The translations under genes and the position numbers were made by a program. Under the pieces are notes generated by a model. It saw nothing but the letters and a program-made list of their open reading frames with translations. It was not told the origin of the DNA and searched no databases. From Neelides folsomi (Eukaryota; Arthropoda; Collembola; Neelipleona; Neelidae): a DNA stretch of 64,000 bases. The stretch lies in contig JAQGBZ010000068.1 of assembly GCA_034687125.1 (NCBI GenBank), forward strand, positions 165,619-229,618. The letters are read 5' to 3'. This document shows, in pieces, positions 1-12,700 of the stretch (within the stretch, counting starts at the first letter, position 1; every line of letters begins with the position of its first letter).

Positions 1-938
1 TACCTCATGCGTAATGTAATAATTTCCAATACTATTAAAGGAAAAGGCGAGCATTGATTAAAATGTTAAATAATGAAATATATACCATAGTTATACATAG
101 AGCAATTACGTTGATATTTATGTTTATAGGTATGTAACAGTTAAAAGTCGAGTACTTTAGTCTTTTCTATGTATTTGTATATACGTTTGAATAAATATTA
201 AATGCTTTAGAAATCCTAAATGATTGGATACCTTTGAATCTAATTTTAAGTTCCACTCGACGCTTTTGTGTGTATTTTTTTTTCATTTTAACCATTCATC
301 AGTCCTTATCATCTGAGCATTAAAATTCATTGGAAATTTTTACAGAGAATGGAATAAAGGTAAGATAATGAATTTAGATACCATATTATGAAGATTTAAA
401 TAACGGTAAGACTTGGCGAAAAAAGGTTTAAACGGAAAGTTTATTTGACCAGATTCAAAATTCGGTTAATACAATTATCAATTAACATTACCCGACCATT
501 CAGTCCAAATATTATTAAATGGCGAATATAAAAAGTAGTTCTGTGTTAGTGTTAACCATCAATTTAATTATATCATCAACATCATTGCATTTCTTCAATT
601 TGACAGTAATCTGGAGTTTGTTAAATATTAAGGATTTAATTAAATAGTATCCATATTTATTGTAATTACTAATAATTCTGGATCTATATTTGTTTTACTT
701 CACTTTTAGAATCAACAAAAATAAGTTTTGACCTGTAAAAGTTTAAAAGTGAAAGGGATGAGGTCATGAGGTGAGCAACATAACCTCAGCTCAAGCTTTC
801 CGCTCGCAAGTCACGTTTGAAATCCTCGGCTTCCTTTTTTCTCTGGGTGTGCGAATCATAGCGAATCCGTTCACTTTCTTTCCACAACCGCCAACGGGTT
901 TAAGACCCTATTTTGACACTTAAAGTCCATTAGATAAC
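1..938. other. AT-rich upstream region of the TAF6-like gene
   Basis: No coding exon is recognisable. The first ~740 bases are AT-rich. From about 740 to 938 the base composition becomes more balanced, which probably marks the promoter and 5' leader of the gene starting at 939. No TATA box was assigned with confidence. Confidence 0.5.
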
Positions 939-1910
939 ATGAAGAAAGCCAGGTCAACCAAGAAGAAGCCTTCTAAGAGTAAGAAAGCTCCAGTCAGGTC
1001 TCGGAAGATTAAGTTTGAATTCGATGGGGATGAGAAGCCCAAAGCGCCCGAACCGCCAAAACGGTCCAAACGAAGCGCTGGACTGCAATCTGCTCTGGTT
1101 CTGCATGTTCCGGCTAGCGAATTGCCAAAACCATTCAAACTACCGGTTCGACAATGCCCTGCTCCGATTCCGCAACATCCGGCTTTGACGACTTACTATG
1201 GACAACCAGTGAAGGTCTACCTTCCATCGGAAATCACTCCGACGAAGATTCTCGCTTACACTGTCGTCGACTATTACGATGTCAGCGAAGGGCCATTTAC
1301 GGTTGAGCAGCTCGAGTTCTTGGAAGTCATTTTTCAAGCGGTCAAGTCTGGGGACGGTAAAAAAATCAGAGTAAGAATGAGTTTTTATGATTGCACCAAT
1401 TTATGATCCATTACATTTTTTCCGATTCCTTTTGTCATCAAAATGATATTAATTTTTGGCAGGCTGCGTTTAATACATTGCGACTTGACCCGAATCTCGG
1501 CGAGATGATGCCGAAGATTGTCCAATTCATCACTGATGAGGTTGAAGCTCAAATCCAGGATTTTAGAAACCCCTTGCTTCTCAAAAACATCATCCTGATG
1601 ATTGAGCCCATTTTGAAAAATGAGACCGTTAATTTCAAAATTTTTGTGAGATGATATTCATAATATTTAAATACTTGGTTGTAATATATTATGTGAAATT
1701 CTTATAAATACAATATGGATTTTATAGGCTCGATCGTTCCTCTCAATCTTGTACGAAGTGAATCAGCAGTCTGTGATGCGTGTGGGAGCAACACCAACCC
1801 AAGAAGATCTCCATACGACTGCTTTCAAGATCTTCGCCAAAATACATTCCATCTACGGGAACGGCTTGCCAAAACATATGGAAGAAATAGACGAATTCAT
1901 TTCCTTTTAG
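939..1910 (+). CDS. TAF6-like protein without histone fold (3 exons)
   Basis: Exons 939-1370, 1463-1645 and 1728-1910 join in phase 0 with GT..AG introns to give 266 residues. The N-terminus is very basic (many Lys/Arg/Ser in residues 1-45). Residues ~65-82 contain a PIPQHP segment that resembles the AIPENPP stretch preceding the linker in TAF6. Residues ~125-235 align by eye with the start of the TAF6 C-terminal HEAT region: a VEQ..F helix, then LRLDPNLGEMMPKIVQFI matching the TAF6 pattern DPGLYQMLPRFSTFI. TAF6 is a TFIID/SAGA subunit that pairs with TAF9 through a histone fold. Here no histone fold is present and the HEAT region stops early, so this looks like a short, diverged paralogue or retained fragment. 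A role in transcription is inference. The start is the first ATG of the open frame and follows a stop-rich region. Confidence 0.6.
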
Positions 1911-4086
1911 AAATCCTGTCTTTGGTGTAATATAAATCAAACCTCTCTATTTTAATTATTCTATTCATATTGAATTTTAAGATTACATTTAATTCCGTTT
2001 TCTTTTACCATTTTGCTACTGATAATCATTGTCTTAAATACATTCAATTTTATCTCAAGTTTATGCTAATTCCCTTGATTGTGTTCTTTTTCTTTAAGTG
2101 TAACTTTAACCTGATCTCCATTTTACTAATCATATTAATAATAACTTTCTTGGCATGCAAATTCAAATTTTATCTCTTCTTACCAATTCCTTGATACTTT
2201 TCGTATACTATGTTTGATTCTATTTAGTTCTATACATATTTTTCCAATTTGTTTATTTTATATTCTTATATTAATGTCTAGCTTGTTTGTATTAAATTCG
2301 GTTTGATCTCTGTATTATGCTATTCTTAATGTAATTATGAATTTCGTTTGTGAAGTTTATTAAATGGAGTTTAACAAAATTACAGTTTTTCTGTGTAATT
2401 TTATTTGATCTAAGATTGTGTAAGAATTTGTGTAGTTTCCAGAAAGGGTTGAGAAGAGTGGTGCATTTGTTTGTTTTCATCATTTGGGATTGAACGTGGA
2501 GCAGATGGTGTATTTTTCCGGTGGTGAGAATGTGAGACAAAGGAAGTGGATGATTAGTAAGAAGAGACAAAGAGGTGTGACCTTCCCTGGTTCGTCTTAA
2601 AGAGCATTTGGTAAGGGGATTGTGATTCCTATTTATTTACTGCTCAGATTGAGATCGAGGAGTGACAAAGAGGGTTTTCTGGGATTCGAGGGAAAGTGAG
2701 GATGAGGTGGAAATAGGAATCCTCGTCCCTCGGGAAGAAGCCGTAAATCTTTCAAGATTGAAACAACAGAAGTGGACCCACTTGAGAGGGTCCTTCGAGG
2801 ACCCTGTCTACCCTTCCTCCAAACCTGACTCCACAATGAGGGAAGGAGACAGTGTGAGTTGGACCTCCACCCGAGTCCCCTAAAACTTATTGACTGCCTC
2901 AACAGTACTAACTGAAGAGGATTAGGTGAAAAGAAGTGGGAGAGAACCTCGAGCTCGCCAGTCCAAATCTAACAGTGTCTTCTCCCACACGTTCCTTTGG
3001 GCTCTCCAAGGGATATGTGAAACTCCCCCGTTGGAATCAACAAGTTTTAGTGGCGCAGCCCCGGTTTTATGAAAACATTATCACTCCGACCCTCCCGGAA
3101 TAATTCTCTTAACTCGACTTGGATTCTCACCAACTGCTGGTAATTATTTCATATTTCACATTATTAAGCATTGTAAACTACAATACTTAATAATTAACAT
3201 TTGATATCCCTACACGATGAGAAGTTTTATAACTTTCTTTCTTGTGAAAATACTTTTTTTCAACTTAAGATCTGTTGTTTATTTTTAGTGATCTAGTTAA
3301 AGTTAAAGTTAAAGTTAGCTTGTTGGTGTACATTTAGTTTCTCTCTATCTTATTTTCCAGAGTTCATTTTTAAAATGTAATTTTTAACCCAAATAACTAT
3401 TTAAGTAACTCTAACATTGGACGGATTGACTCCCATTATTTAAAACCACCAGTTGTATTCAAATGAGGAACATGCGGTCGTATAATATTTATGAACTCCC
3501 AATGAAGGCCCAAATATAAAACTGTTTTATTAAAACTAAACATAATTTTACAAGGTGTCGTAAAACTTATGATTTGATTATGCCATAAAAGCATAATTTT
3601 GTTTCAAACGCCTGAACGAAGCCTTGGATGGAAATCCTTACTTACATGTTAAATAGAAACACACTTTCAGGTTTAAATTTAATTCCAAAGGTCATCGTTT
3701 GTCTAGCCTTATTTGCGTGTAAAATGAAGTTATTTGTTTTTGAGTTTCTTGTTTAATTCCAGTAGCAGGTGCGTAATAAATAGCTTGGTAGGTGAAGTGG
3801 TGTCATTAATTAGGGGTAAAGAGCAGGTTAAGCGGAAATGGTAGTTATTAAACTATTAGGGAATTGTATGGGGCGAAGGGCCGAGGTGTCGTGGAAGATT
3901 TGATGGGTGGGAGTTGCTGTCAAGTTTGACAAATGGATGGCCATTCTTCCTCGGGCACAGTTAGGGCCCTGGCACCCTTTCAGATCTCGTCCCATATCCT
4001 TCGAAGGGCCTCCTTGTGACTCTCTCCCTTCAGATGGCTTTCCCAAAAGTGTCTAATTTCCCAAATTTACAGATCCGACCTCTTCG
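1911..4086. other. Intergenic: AT-rich DNA plus two GC-richer islands
   Basis: 1911-2600 is AT-rich with no gene seen. 2640-3130 is a GC-richer island with short open frames on both strands but no recognised domain. 3140-3780 is AT-rich and includes a short GTTAAA tandem run near 3296-3315. 3830-4086 is balanced in composition and is probably the promoter and leader of the FGFRL gene that starts at 4087. Confidence 0.45.
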
Positions 4087-7000
4087 ATGGGGGCAGGAGC
4101 TCTGAAGTGGGTCCTCGCGGTCCTCTTCGCCCACTCTGCTGCCGGAGGAGGATTTCGAGGTTCGTTTTACGATCCACTATGTAACTTTGTGCCATATAAA
4201 CCTCTCCGTCGAGTGTGGCCCTTGGAGGGGGAGGAAGACGTGAAGGGGCATGATAACAATGGCCCTTGAGACCTGCAGAGTCAGAGTGAGAAGACCAAGT
4301 TGATATTATTTTTCGACTCACTCCGTAGACGGCCAAAGAGATAGAATCACGATCCGGACCATCATTGTCCCTCTTTTTCTCTTGTCAAGAAAAGGTGGTT
4401 CATTGGGAAGGTTGAAGCTTCGATTGTTATCATTCATCCACCTTTTCTTCCCTATTCATTACGGACTCCCGACTCTCTTTTCACACTCCATACTGCTCAC
4501 CACATTCCTCGGATGCGAGAGCATTCATCCTGAATAAATAGACCTGGTCACAGATCAAAACACTTGGAGGAGTCGAAACAGGAGCAGCCGAGTCATCCCA
4601 AACCCATACAATGGAAACCTGCCCTCCAAGACTCATATAAATAAATATATAGTAATGGCAGTTCTACCTGTCTCTCCTTCCTCCGCCCCCCATTCTTCCC
4701 GGGATCATATCACTGAAAACCACATCCATCATCCGAGAGCGGAGTAAGGAGATCTCCCAGATTGAGTGTCGATTCACTCTCGTATTCTCCCAAGGTGTTT
4801 GTGAAACTCAAGACGGAGACGTCGAGGGGCAGCCGGACCCTCTCACACTTCAGACCAGGGAATTTGGGCTGGAATGAAATATGTGATTTGGAGCCAGGAC
4901 CATATCCCTCTGTTTACTTTTCCCTTCTATGAGGAATGAGTTTTGGAAAATAATGGAGAATTAGCTGCTGACAGGCCTAGGAACATGAGTCGGACCCGGC
5001 GGAGGCTAATGGGTACTTGATGGCTCCCAGCTTTCCTCAGAGACAGCCGAGGTTTGGCTGAGGGCCAGGACGTCGCCCAGCCCTCATTATCACCCCGCCA
5101 GCCCAAATTAATCGACCTTTGGTCCGCACCACTCACAATGTCTTGGGGCTAATTGCCTGGCTCAACAAGTGAGTCTCGTCAATTCACTCCAAGTGATTCG
5201 CTTCAACCGAGACGGATGTGGGGGGCTGGCGGAGAATATTAATGGCTTAGAATTGAGATATGGATTGATTCCCGGATGAAGATGATAATGATGTATTAAT
5301 GTCTTGCAGGGCCGCCGAGGATTGTGAGTCGAGAACTGAGGCCTTTGCAGGTCGTTCGTCTTGGTCAAGAATTCCGAGTCATTTGCCCAGTGGAGGGCGA
5401 CCCCGCTCCCCTCGTGGATTGGTACAAGGTAGGTTCATGTCCGAGAGAAATCCATTATGAATTAAGGGCCGACAATTAATGATCTCTTCAATGGCAGGAC
5501 GAGGAGCCGATTACCCCGGCTTGGTCTCGCTATCGAGTCACTGCCAAGTCCCTTCGCATACGGACCATTTTCGCTGAAGATGCCGGCATTTATGAGTGCA
5601 AGGGGGTGAATGGATTTGGATCCCAGAGTGCGCGAATCCGTCTCGTCGTTGTTGGTAAGATTTTTTCACTTCCATTTGAAACATTGGTATACCATTGGTA
5701 GATATGTACATGTGGAGACCCGCAATCCACCTCTATTATGTTAAGTACGTGGAGCCATAAACCCTCGCCGGCGTTTCCTTCGCGGCTTTGGCTCAAAGAG
5801 CCAAAGAATGGAGTGGGATGAGTAGATGGGAAATCTCCCCGTAATTTCCTCAATTCACCCTCTAAATGGCAAACCTCGGAATCTCTCAGGAACAGACAAT
5901 TGAATTGAAGCAATTGTGAATCAAATGATCCAATGGATAAGAAGTAGAGAGGGATTTCTGTGGTAAAGAAAACTCTTTTTCCTTCCCTTTTTCTTCCCCC
6001 CATTCTTCCTCATCTTTGGAGAAGAAAAGGCCGAAGAGAAGAAAGAGTGTCACTTCTCCGCCTTTGGAAGAACTGAGCCGGAAAACGGCCTCTTTTTGGA
6101 AACGATCAATTTTGATGGATCAAAGGTGGGAATGATTTGAGGCGGAAAGGTGTGTCACATTCTCCCGGACTTGAATGAGAAGTATCATAAATAATTATTT
6201 GCTTAGGCGAGATGTTGACCATAATGGAACGACGCTTCTTCATTTTTTAGTCTCCGACATCGGACCTAATCTCCTCAATCTCCAACTTCCTTTAGACTCA
6301 AAAGAAAAACTTGTAGACCCTGCAATAAAATGTGCCTCATGAATTTTCTTCGCTCCACCGCACATACTTTTTATATCCAACAGAGATACAGACGACTTTT
6401 GACTCGATCAACCGATATGAATAGCTCCTCAAGTTTCTCTCAAACCCAAATTCCTCATTTTACGCATTGCAACTGTTTTGATCCATTCAGTTGACCATTC
6501 CTTTTTCGACTCTTTGCGGCTCTCTGTGAAACCAAAAGCTCAAGTGATAATTTTGACACTTTAGAGGCTCTAATTCAAAACCAGTTAATTTTAATTTGCC
6601 AATTGTCAATAACTCACATACAAACCAAACAATAATTTTTTCCGTGTTAAGAAAGTTGAGACTAATGATTTTTGTATAGGGATTCATAATTGAAGGACAA
6701 ATAATATTTTCTGGGGATGTCTAAAATAAAGTCTAAATGTGTCCGTGTTAAAGATGTAGGATTCATTCCATGGTGTGAAAGGGTTTGTCCAGGAGGAATA
6801 TAATAATAATAATCTTCTCTTCTAACCATGTTAAAATTGTAGTGTTTGGGAGGGTTTTGGTCCAACGAGGAGTTTCCTCCTTTTGGAGAAAAATTCCAGA
6901 TGAAGGTGACAGGGGAATCCATTTGGTCATATCGAGGATCCTATCTGTCTCGACTCTCTGTTCGAGCTCCAGGAGGTACGGAGACAGTTTCTCGAGCCCG

Positions 7001-9628
7001 CATAGTTTTCCCCATCCCTTGCATCACCACAGCTTTGTTTCATTGTCCTGTGACAATGATGAGTCAATTCATCATTGGACCATGCAGATTCCCGAGATTC
7101 CCTCTGCAGAGGGAATTAATTGCTCAAGGTGTCTGGCGAGACGAAGGGGCAGGAGCCCTTAATATTTAATATTGGGTCTGGTGAGAGAGGGGAGGTTAAG
7201 AGCAGCTCAGGTAATTCCTAATGGCCTCTTCGAACTGTCACCTTTCCTCAATGATAATTTCCCTCGTGTCTCCTTCTATGATAATATTTTCCATTCCCCT
7301 CCAAAGGCCGCCACAAATGACATGTTGACAAAAGGAGAAGTGATAAGAGTTTTGGCACCTGGGCCAGTCCTATTTTCGCCCCTACCCTTCCATTGCATTA
7401 CAAAGATCCCAGACGGCCCTCTCCCCCGCCACGTCACTTGAGACGGATTTATTCGAATAACCACATTCCATCATTTTACCTGCCCCACCACTCCCTGGCT
7501 AAGCCACTCGTTTTCAATTTACGAACAATAGAAGCCCATTTCCTTCACAGTAATCCATATAGCCAACAATCCCCCTTTTCACGCCTTCACTCTACGAACT
7601 CATTCACTCATAATTGCCCTTCAATCACCCACCCTCCAATTATTCATTAATGAGACCCTCTAAAGAGGAATGACAAATGGGGAAATTTTATTTACAAATC
7701 ATTTTACTATAAATTTGCCCATTCATTATGCAAAGGCCAACAGAAACAAGTAAACATAATAAACCATCTTCGGCCCCCAATGAGGCCTCATTAATTATAA
7801 TTTAGTTATTAATGTAATACTAAAAGTTATCACATAATATGTCAAGAAATTCATTACAAAATGAATTCATTTAAAAACGTAAAAGCTCTTTATTGGAAAA
7901 TTATAAAATTAAGAATGGATGGATCATTGTAGATGTGCTGATCATATTTTTTATTTTGTTTTTAGATGACGGGTCCTTCCCTGTGGGAAACGAGGAATCT
8001 CCATTGAAAAGACGAGGGAATTCAATGAGTGCTCCGGTCTTCACAGTCCCCGTGTTCAGCCAAGAGTCTCTCGAACAATCAGGACCTATGCAGCTCTCTT
8101 CAGGAACCACGATCCGATTGCTTTGTGAGGCCAAGGGTTACCCCGCTCCAAAAGTTACTTGGCTTAAAGTACGTCGCATTCCATTTCTTGCATAAATTAA
8201 ATTTAGTACTCACTTAAATTTAGTCAGTTTTGATATAAAATGAATATTTAATGGTTGGTATTTGAACAGGATGGTAAAGCCATTGGGGATAAGATGTGGC
8301 GGCAAAATTCTTGGACACTTTTGCTCTCCAAATTGGCAGCCGAAGACTCGGGGACCTTCACTTGTGTGGCCAACAGCAGCATGGGCAAAGTGGAGTTTAG
8401 CATTAATCTTCACGTCACAGGTTCGTGGGTGTTTTTATCTCTTAACAGGATTACACGAGTAGATGGGTGTACGTAAAAAGAGAAGGGATCTGATCTCTGT
8501 TTTCATTACCTCAATCACATGTTTACTCAACGAGTGTGTTCAATTGACAGAATTGAGAGACAAGAAGAAACCGGAGTTGGTTGAGGGATTTCCGCACGGC
8601 CTGAGCGTTCTCAGTGGCACCGAAGGAGTGTTGAAGTGTGCCGTGAAGACCAGAGGTTTTTCCGCCATCCCTCCTCATATCCGGTGGCTCAAACGCGTGG
8701 CAGGTGAAGATGCAGGAAAACTCGGACGACACAAGCACCGGCTCCTCCCTGTTGAAAATCAACATGTTCTTGTGATCCAGGTAAAAAATGTTCAAAGTAG
8801 ATCCAAGTACATATATGTAGTTCGTCTTCAGAGGAAAATGGGAGGGAGAAGGAAATTAAAATTCAATTTGTTTAAATAGGAAACTCACGACGAAGCAATT
8901 CGGATCAACGAGACCGAGCGGAATGGAACTTATGTGAGCAAATTGATCCTGTCTAAAGTAGAGGCCTCAGATGAAGGGATCTACATTTGTTTGGCTACAA
9001 ACAGTGTCGGCTACACTTTCAAAGAAGCCACTCTCACTGTCATCGAAGGTAACAACTCTCCAAGTTGGAACATAAAAAATCCACGTGTGGCTTTGGAATG
9101 CATATAAACATTTGGTGTATTTTTCTTTCTCGGCCCATGTCATCACCTGCTCAAATTATTTGCTAACATTTCAATTTGGGTATTGCAGGAGCAGAAATTG
9201 TCAGCAGCTCGGCGTCTGTGATTCCTTTCCCTGTTTTTGTGATTGGGACGTCGGTGGCTGTCGCTCTGCTGTTAATTGGAGCGGCTTGGGCTTTAAGACG
9301 ACATGGAGAGCTTCAGCCAAAGCAAAGAAAGTCAACAAGTCCCAGGAAGCATTCGTCCCCGTCGATGAATTCGGGATTTCTTCAAAAGTACGATCAACGA
9401 CATCTTCTCCCGTCCATTCACTCCTCCGGGTCTTCGTCCACCCATCTGAAGACGAACCCTTTTGAGCCAACGATCGAGTTCGAATCGCGGTGTTCTTACT
9501 GTGACCTCGCCGATGGTGACTCGGACGTCTCATCTTTGCCACCAATTCCGACGGCGCCGAGACATTACGAAGAATGCTGCTTCAGCTCACGGAGTCATTC
9601 CCACCAGCACTGTGGTCATTGGAGATGA
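4087..9628 (+). CDS. FGFRL1: FGF receptor-like 1 homologue, copy A (8 coding exons)
   Basis: Exons 4087-4159, 5310-5428, 5498-5654, 7966-8168, 8270-8420, 8551-8780, 8880-9048 and 9189-9628 give 513 residues (human FGFRL1 is 504). Residues 1-20 form a signal peptide. Ig1 is ~25-116 (Cys50, Trp62, Cys98; NGFGS after the second Cys), Ig2 ~145-234 and Ig3 ~245-367 (ICLATNSVGYTF motif). A helix at ~383-403 spans the membrane. No kinase follows. The wording RLGQEFRVICPVEGDPAPL closely matches vertebrate FGFRL1. The ~110-residue tail is rich in Ser and ends in a Cys/His cluster (HYEECC, then HSHQHCGHW), like the His-rich end of vertebrate FGFRL1. In vertebrates this protein binds FGF and heparin at the cell surface and acts in cell adhesion and as a non-signalling receptor. 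Donors of exons 1 and 5 are the weak GTTCGT, but phase and homology support them. Confidence 0.93.
4160..5309 (+). other. First intron of FGFRL copy A
   Basis: This 1.15-kb intron is GC-richer than most spacers in the window and carries no recognised exon. Such a composition in a first intron of a developmental gene could reflect regulatory DNA, but nothing specific can be named. Confidence 0.5.
5655..7965 (+). other. Third intron of FGFRL copy A (2.3 kb)
   Basis: The intron separates the Ig1 and Ig2 exons. No additional exon or inverted-repeat element was identified. A short (TAA)n run lies near 6800. Frames of 85-137 codons are present on both strands without domain similarity and are taken as chance. 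Confidence 0.5.
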
Positions 9629-9696
9629 TCTGGAGTCATAGCCGAACCATTCTCTCACAGATCTCTTTGTATATTATCTTGTAAGCAATGAATGTA

Positions 9697-9702
9697 AATA
9701 AA
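9697..9702 (+). terminator. Polyadenylation signal of FGFRL copy A
   Basis: AATAAA lies 69 bases after the stop codon and is followed by T-rich sequence. Confidence 0.65.
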
Positions 9703-12700
9703 TCTTTCTGATTCTATCTCCATGTTTATCTGCCTTTTTAATTGAGACTGCCATGGGATCTCCGACTTACCCAACGCTATCGCACAATTGTTCAAGATGG
9801 ATGGAGGCGACAGAAAGATGTTTAAAAGATTCGGATATTTTCTCTAATTGAAAAGTATTGGCAATTAGGTTCGAACATTTAGAAGATAAAAGAAGTCAAA
9901 AGTATTATTATTAGTAATTTAAAAAAAATTAATTATTATTATTATATAGTACAATTGTGTAGAGCTCTGTCGCCTTGAAAAATGATCTAGACGTATTTGT
10001 AACGAAAATTGTTTCATGGGTAAATTCCAAAGTGAAAAACTGGACTTTGGTCTCCAAATGTCGAGAGTTGTGCATAAATATCTAATTGTTTGAATTCCTG
10101 GAGTTGACCGTGAAGGCTGCAATTACTCGAATGGCTCCATTCCATTTCACTCCATTGCTCCCTCGACCTCCCACCTTCAACTCCAATTGATCTCACTTAA
10201 ATACTTCTTTTTCTTTCATCCCACAACATTACTATTTACATAGATAGTTGGACAATCGAATGGGGATAAAAAGAACCTCTATTATGTTTACCTATAACTG
10301 CCCTACGTAACTATTAATTTCTACAGCTCAGCTTTTTATTGCTTTAACACCTCTCTCCTCGGATTGGACCAGAAGGGAAGATGTGTTGTAGTGAGGAGAT
10401 GAACCACGTTTGATAGGGACAAAGAAGGGGTTGCCTTGTTGAGATAAAGTTATGCAATTAGGTATACAGAGACTCCAATTGAACGTCCTCGTCTCCTTGT
10501 TCATTTGGGAGAGATGGGGAGATCTCCCTTACACGAATAAGTCCAAAGACCATTTTTTACGCCCTATCTTTTATCTTAGAGACGACTCGAGGACATTCTT
10601 TTTAACGAGGTGGGTCGTTAGTTGAGAGTACCTTTTCTTACCTCACTTTCATTTATCCCATTCCTCAACATCTCCTTCTGGTCAACTTGTTGAAAGGGTC
10701 CTCGAGAGAAAAAATAATCAAATATTTTTCTTTTAATAACTTCATGACCATTCCTTTAAGGGAAATGAAGAAACTATGCAAAAAAGTACATTACAACCAG
10801 TTAAATTTAACTACATAAATATATGTAAATACCTACTATGAATACATACCATGGTACATACAAATATGTGCATCTTACATTAAGTATAACTTAAGCTATA
10901 GAAGTAGAAATGTTTTCTTCATTCAAAAATTCAAAAATGTATATTATTGTATATTATTTTACCACTGACGTAAGGGAGCAAACGAAGAATCATTAATTAA
11001 TTATGTATTTATAGCATATTATGGAAAATAGCGGAAATGTTCCTTCATTGGAATGTTTACAAATAACCGGGTCTGTATGAACATTATTCCTCAAATGTCA
11101 AATGCGGAAGTGAATGGAATCTTGAAATTGAAAAATTGGATGTGAAATTTAAAACAAGATTTTGAATTTGTCAGAGAGTCTGGTCGATATTTGTTGAGCT
11201 TCTTCGTCTAGAGTTACAGAGGAAGTGGAAGAACGGAGGAAAGAGCCGAGGAGTGTGAATGAATGATTTGGAAAACAAACAGAGGATGAAGACGGAGACG
11301 CCAGCACGTGCTATTTCAGCTTTCACCCAAAACTTTGTTTCCACATTATCCCCTCTAATCTCTCAAGCCTTTTTGGAAACTTTGCATGGAATCTGATTGT
11401 TAAATTTGGATCACTTTAATTCTCCCAGAATGAAAATGAACATGGAAATGAGAATTGACACTTTTCCTGTCTTCACCTCAAACTCCTCAACTTGAGCTCC
11501 AAATATTCCCCAACTTTTCTCCTCAGTTATGGTAGAATTTAAAGGAACAAGTTCACAACCCGGGAAGTTGTACACTTGGTGCCAAAGTTTTTGGAAGGTC
11601 AAATGACTCGATGCATCCGAATAACGATAATTGTGTGCAAAGTGTGAGAATGGGACTGTAAATTGGGGCTGATGTGACAAGAGAGAGAATCTGATCGATC
11701 CAAGTCATGGAAAACTCATTGACGATCCATCCCGCTGTCCCATTAAGTCCCAACCGGGAAACCGCATACCATTTCTCTTCCAATAACCGTAAAATCCGTC
11801 TTGGGTAAATTACATTTCCATATCCATGAAATCGACTCAATGTTCTAAACTTAGCTTCTTTCGGGAAAGTTGAGTAAAAAGCGTAGGTCATTCCATTAGG
11901 CTTCTTTCTTCTCCAGCATAAACAACTTATGTCCTCCTCGGGAGTGACAAATATGCTGAGGATTTTGGGGGAATGTTCGCCCACCCCCGTCATTATGAGA
12001 CTTTGGCTTATCCAACTCCTCGAGTGTTTTCCAAAGGAATCCAAGGAAGATGAGGAGATTGGGGAACTCCTGGTTTGAACATCTGCACTCCTTGGTTAAT
12101 AATTTCAACCTGGAGTGAACCGCAATGTTTTCCCAACTCCGCCTCCCCTCATCCGCTCGATATTTGTAGGTAAATATTTGGATTTTCTCTTTGATTGAGT
12201 ACACTTCTAGTCATCCTTTCAATCCAATCCCCATTGTTGGATGAGTTTGGAAAAATGCTGGAAGCCACCCAGGTTTGTCCCTTTGTGCCAACCCCTCGAG
12301 TGTCCCTCTTAGAGGAACCGTAAGAAGCAGAGGAGGAATCTGTAAGTGGAGGACAAAGGGACAGTTGGATGTCCCCTCAAAAACCCTCTACCAACTTTTC
12401 CTCCTGGAATCCTCAACGATCCTTCATTCATTATCTCATCTCACTGTCTCATTGACTCCAAAGCTCCTCAACATTTCAAACTTTTGAACCCTCATGCGTC
12501 ATTCCCAACTCACTTCATGTCATTCGGCGTGAGGTTGCTTGAACGAGATGGAAAGTCAATTGGAATCATTCCATGTTATTCTTCTTTTTCGAAGGAGGTT
12601 TATAAAACCCACCTTTGTATCAAACTCATTGTTTTCAACTGAGTTCATTCAATTCCATTTGGGTATTTATGACATGTGTCAGAAGTCAAATTGATGGATT

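Noticed and set aside
9201-9545. 114-codon minus frame
   Set aside because: Antisense shadow of the last exon of FGFRL copy A.
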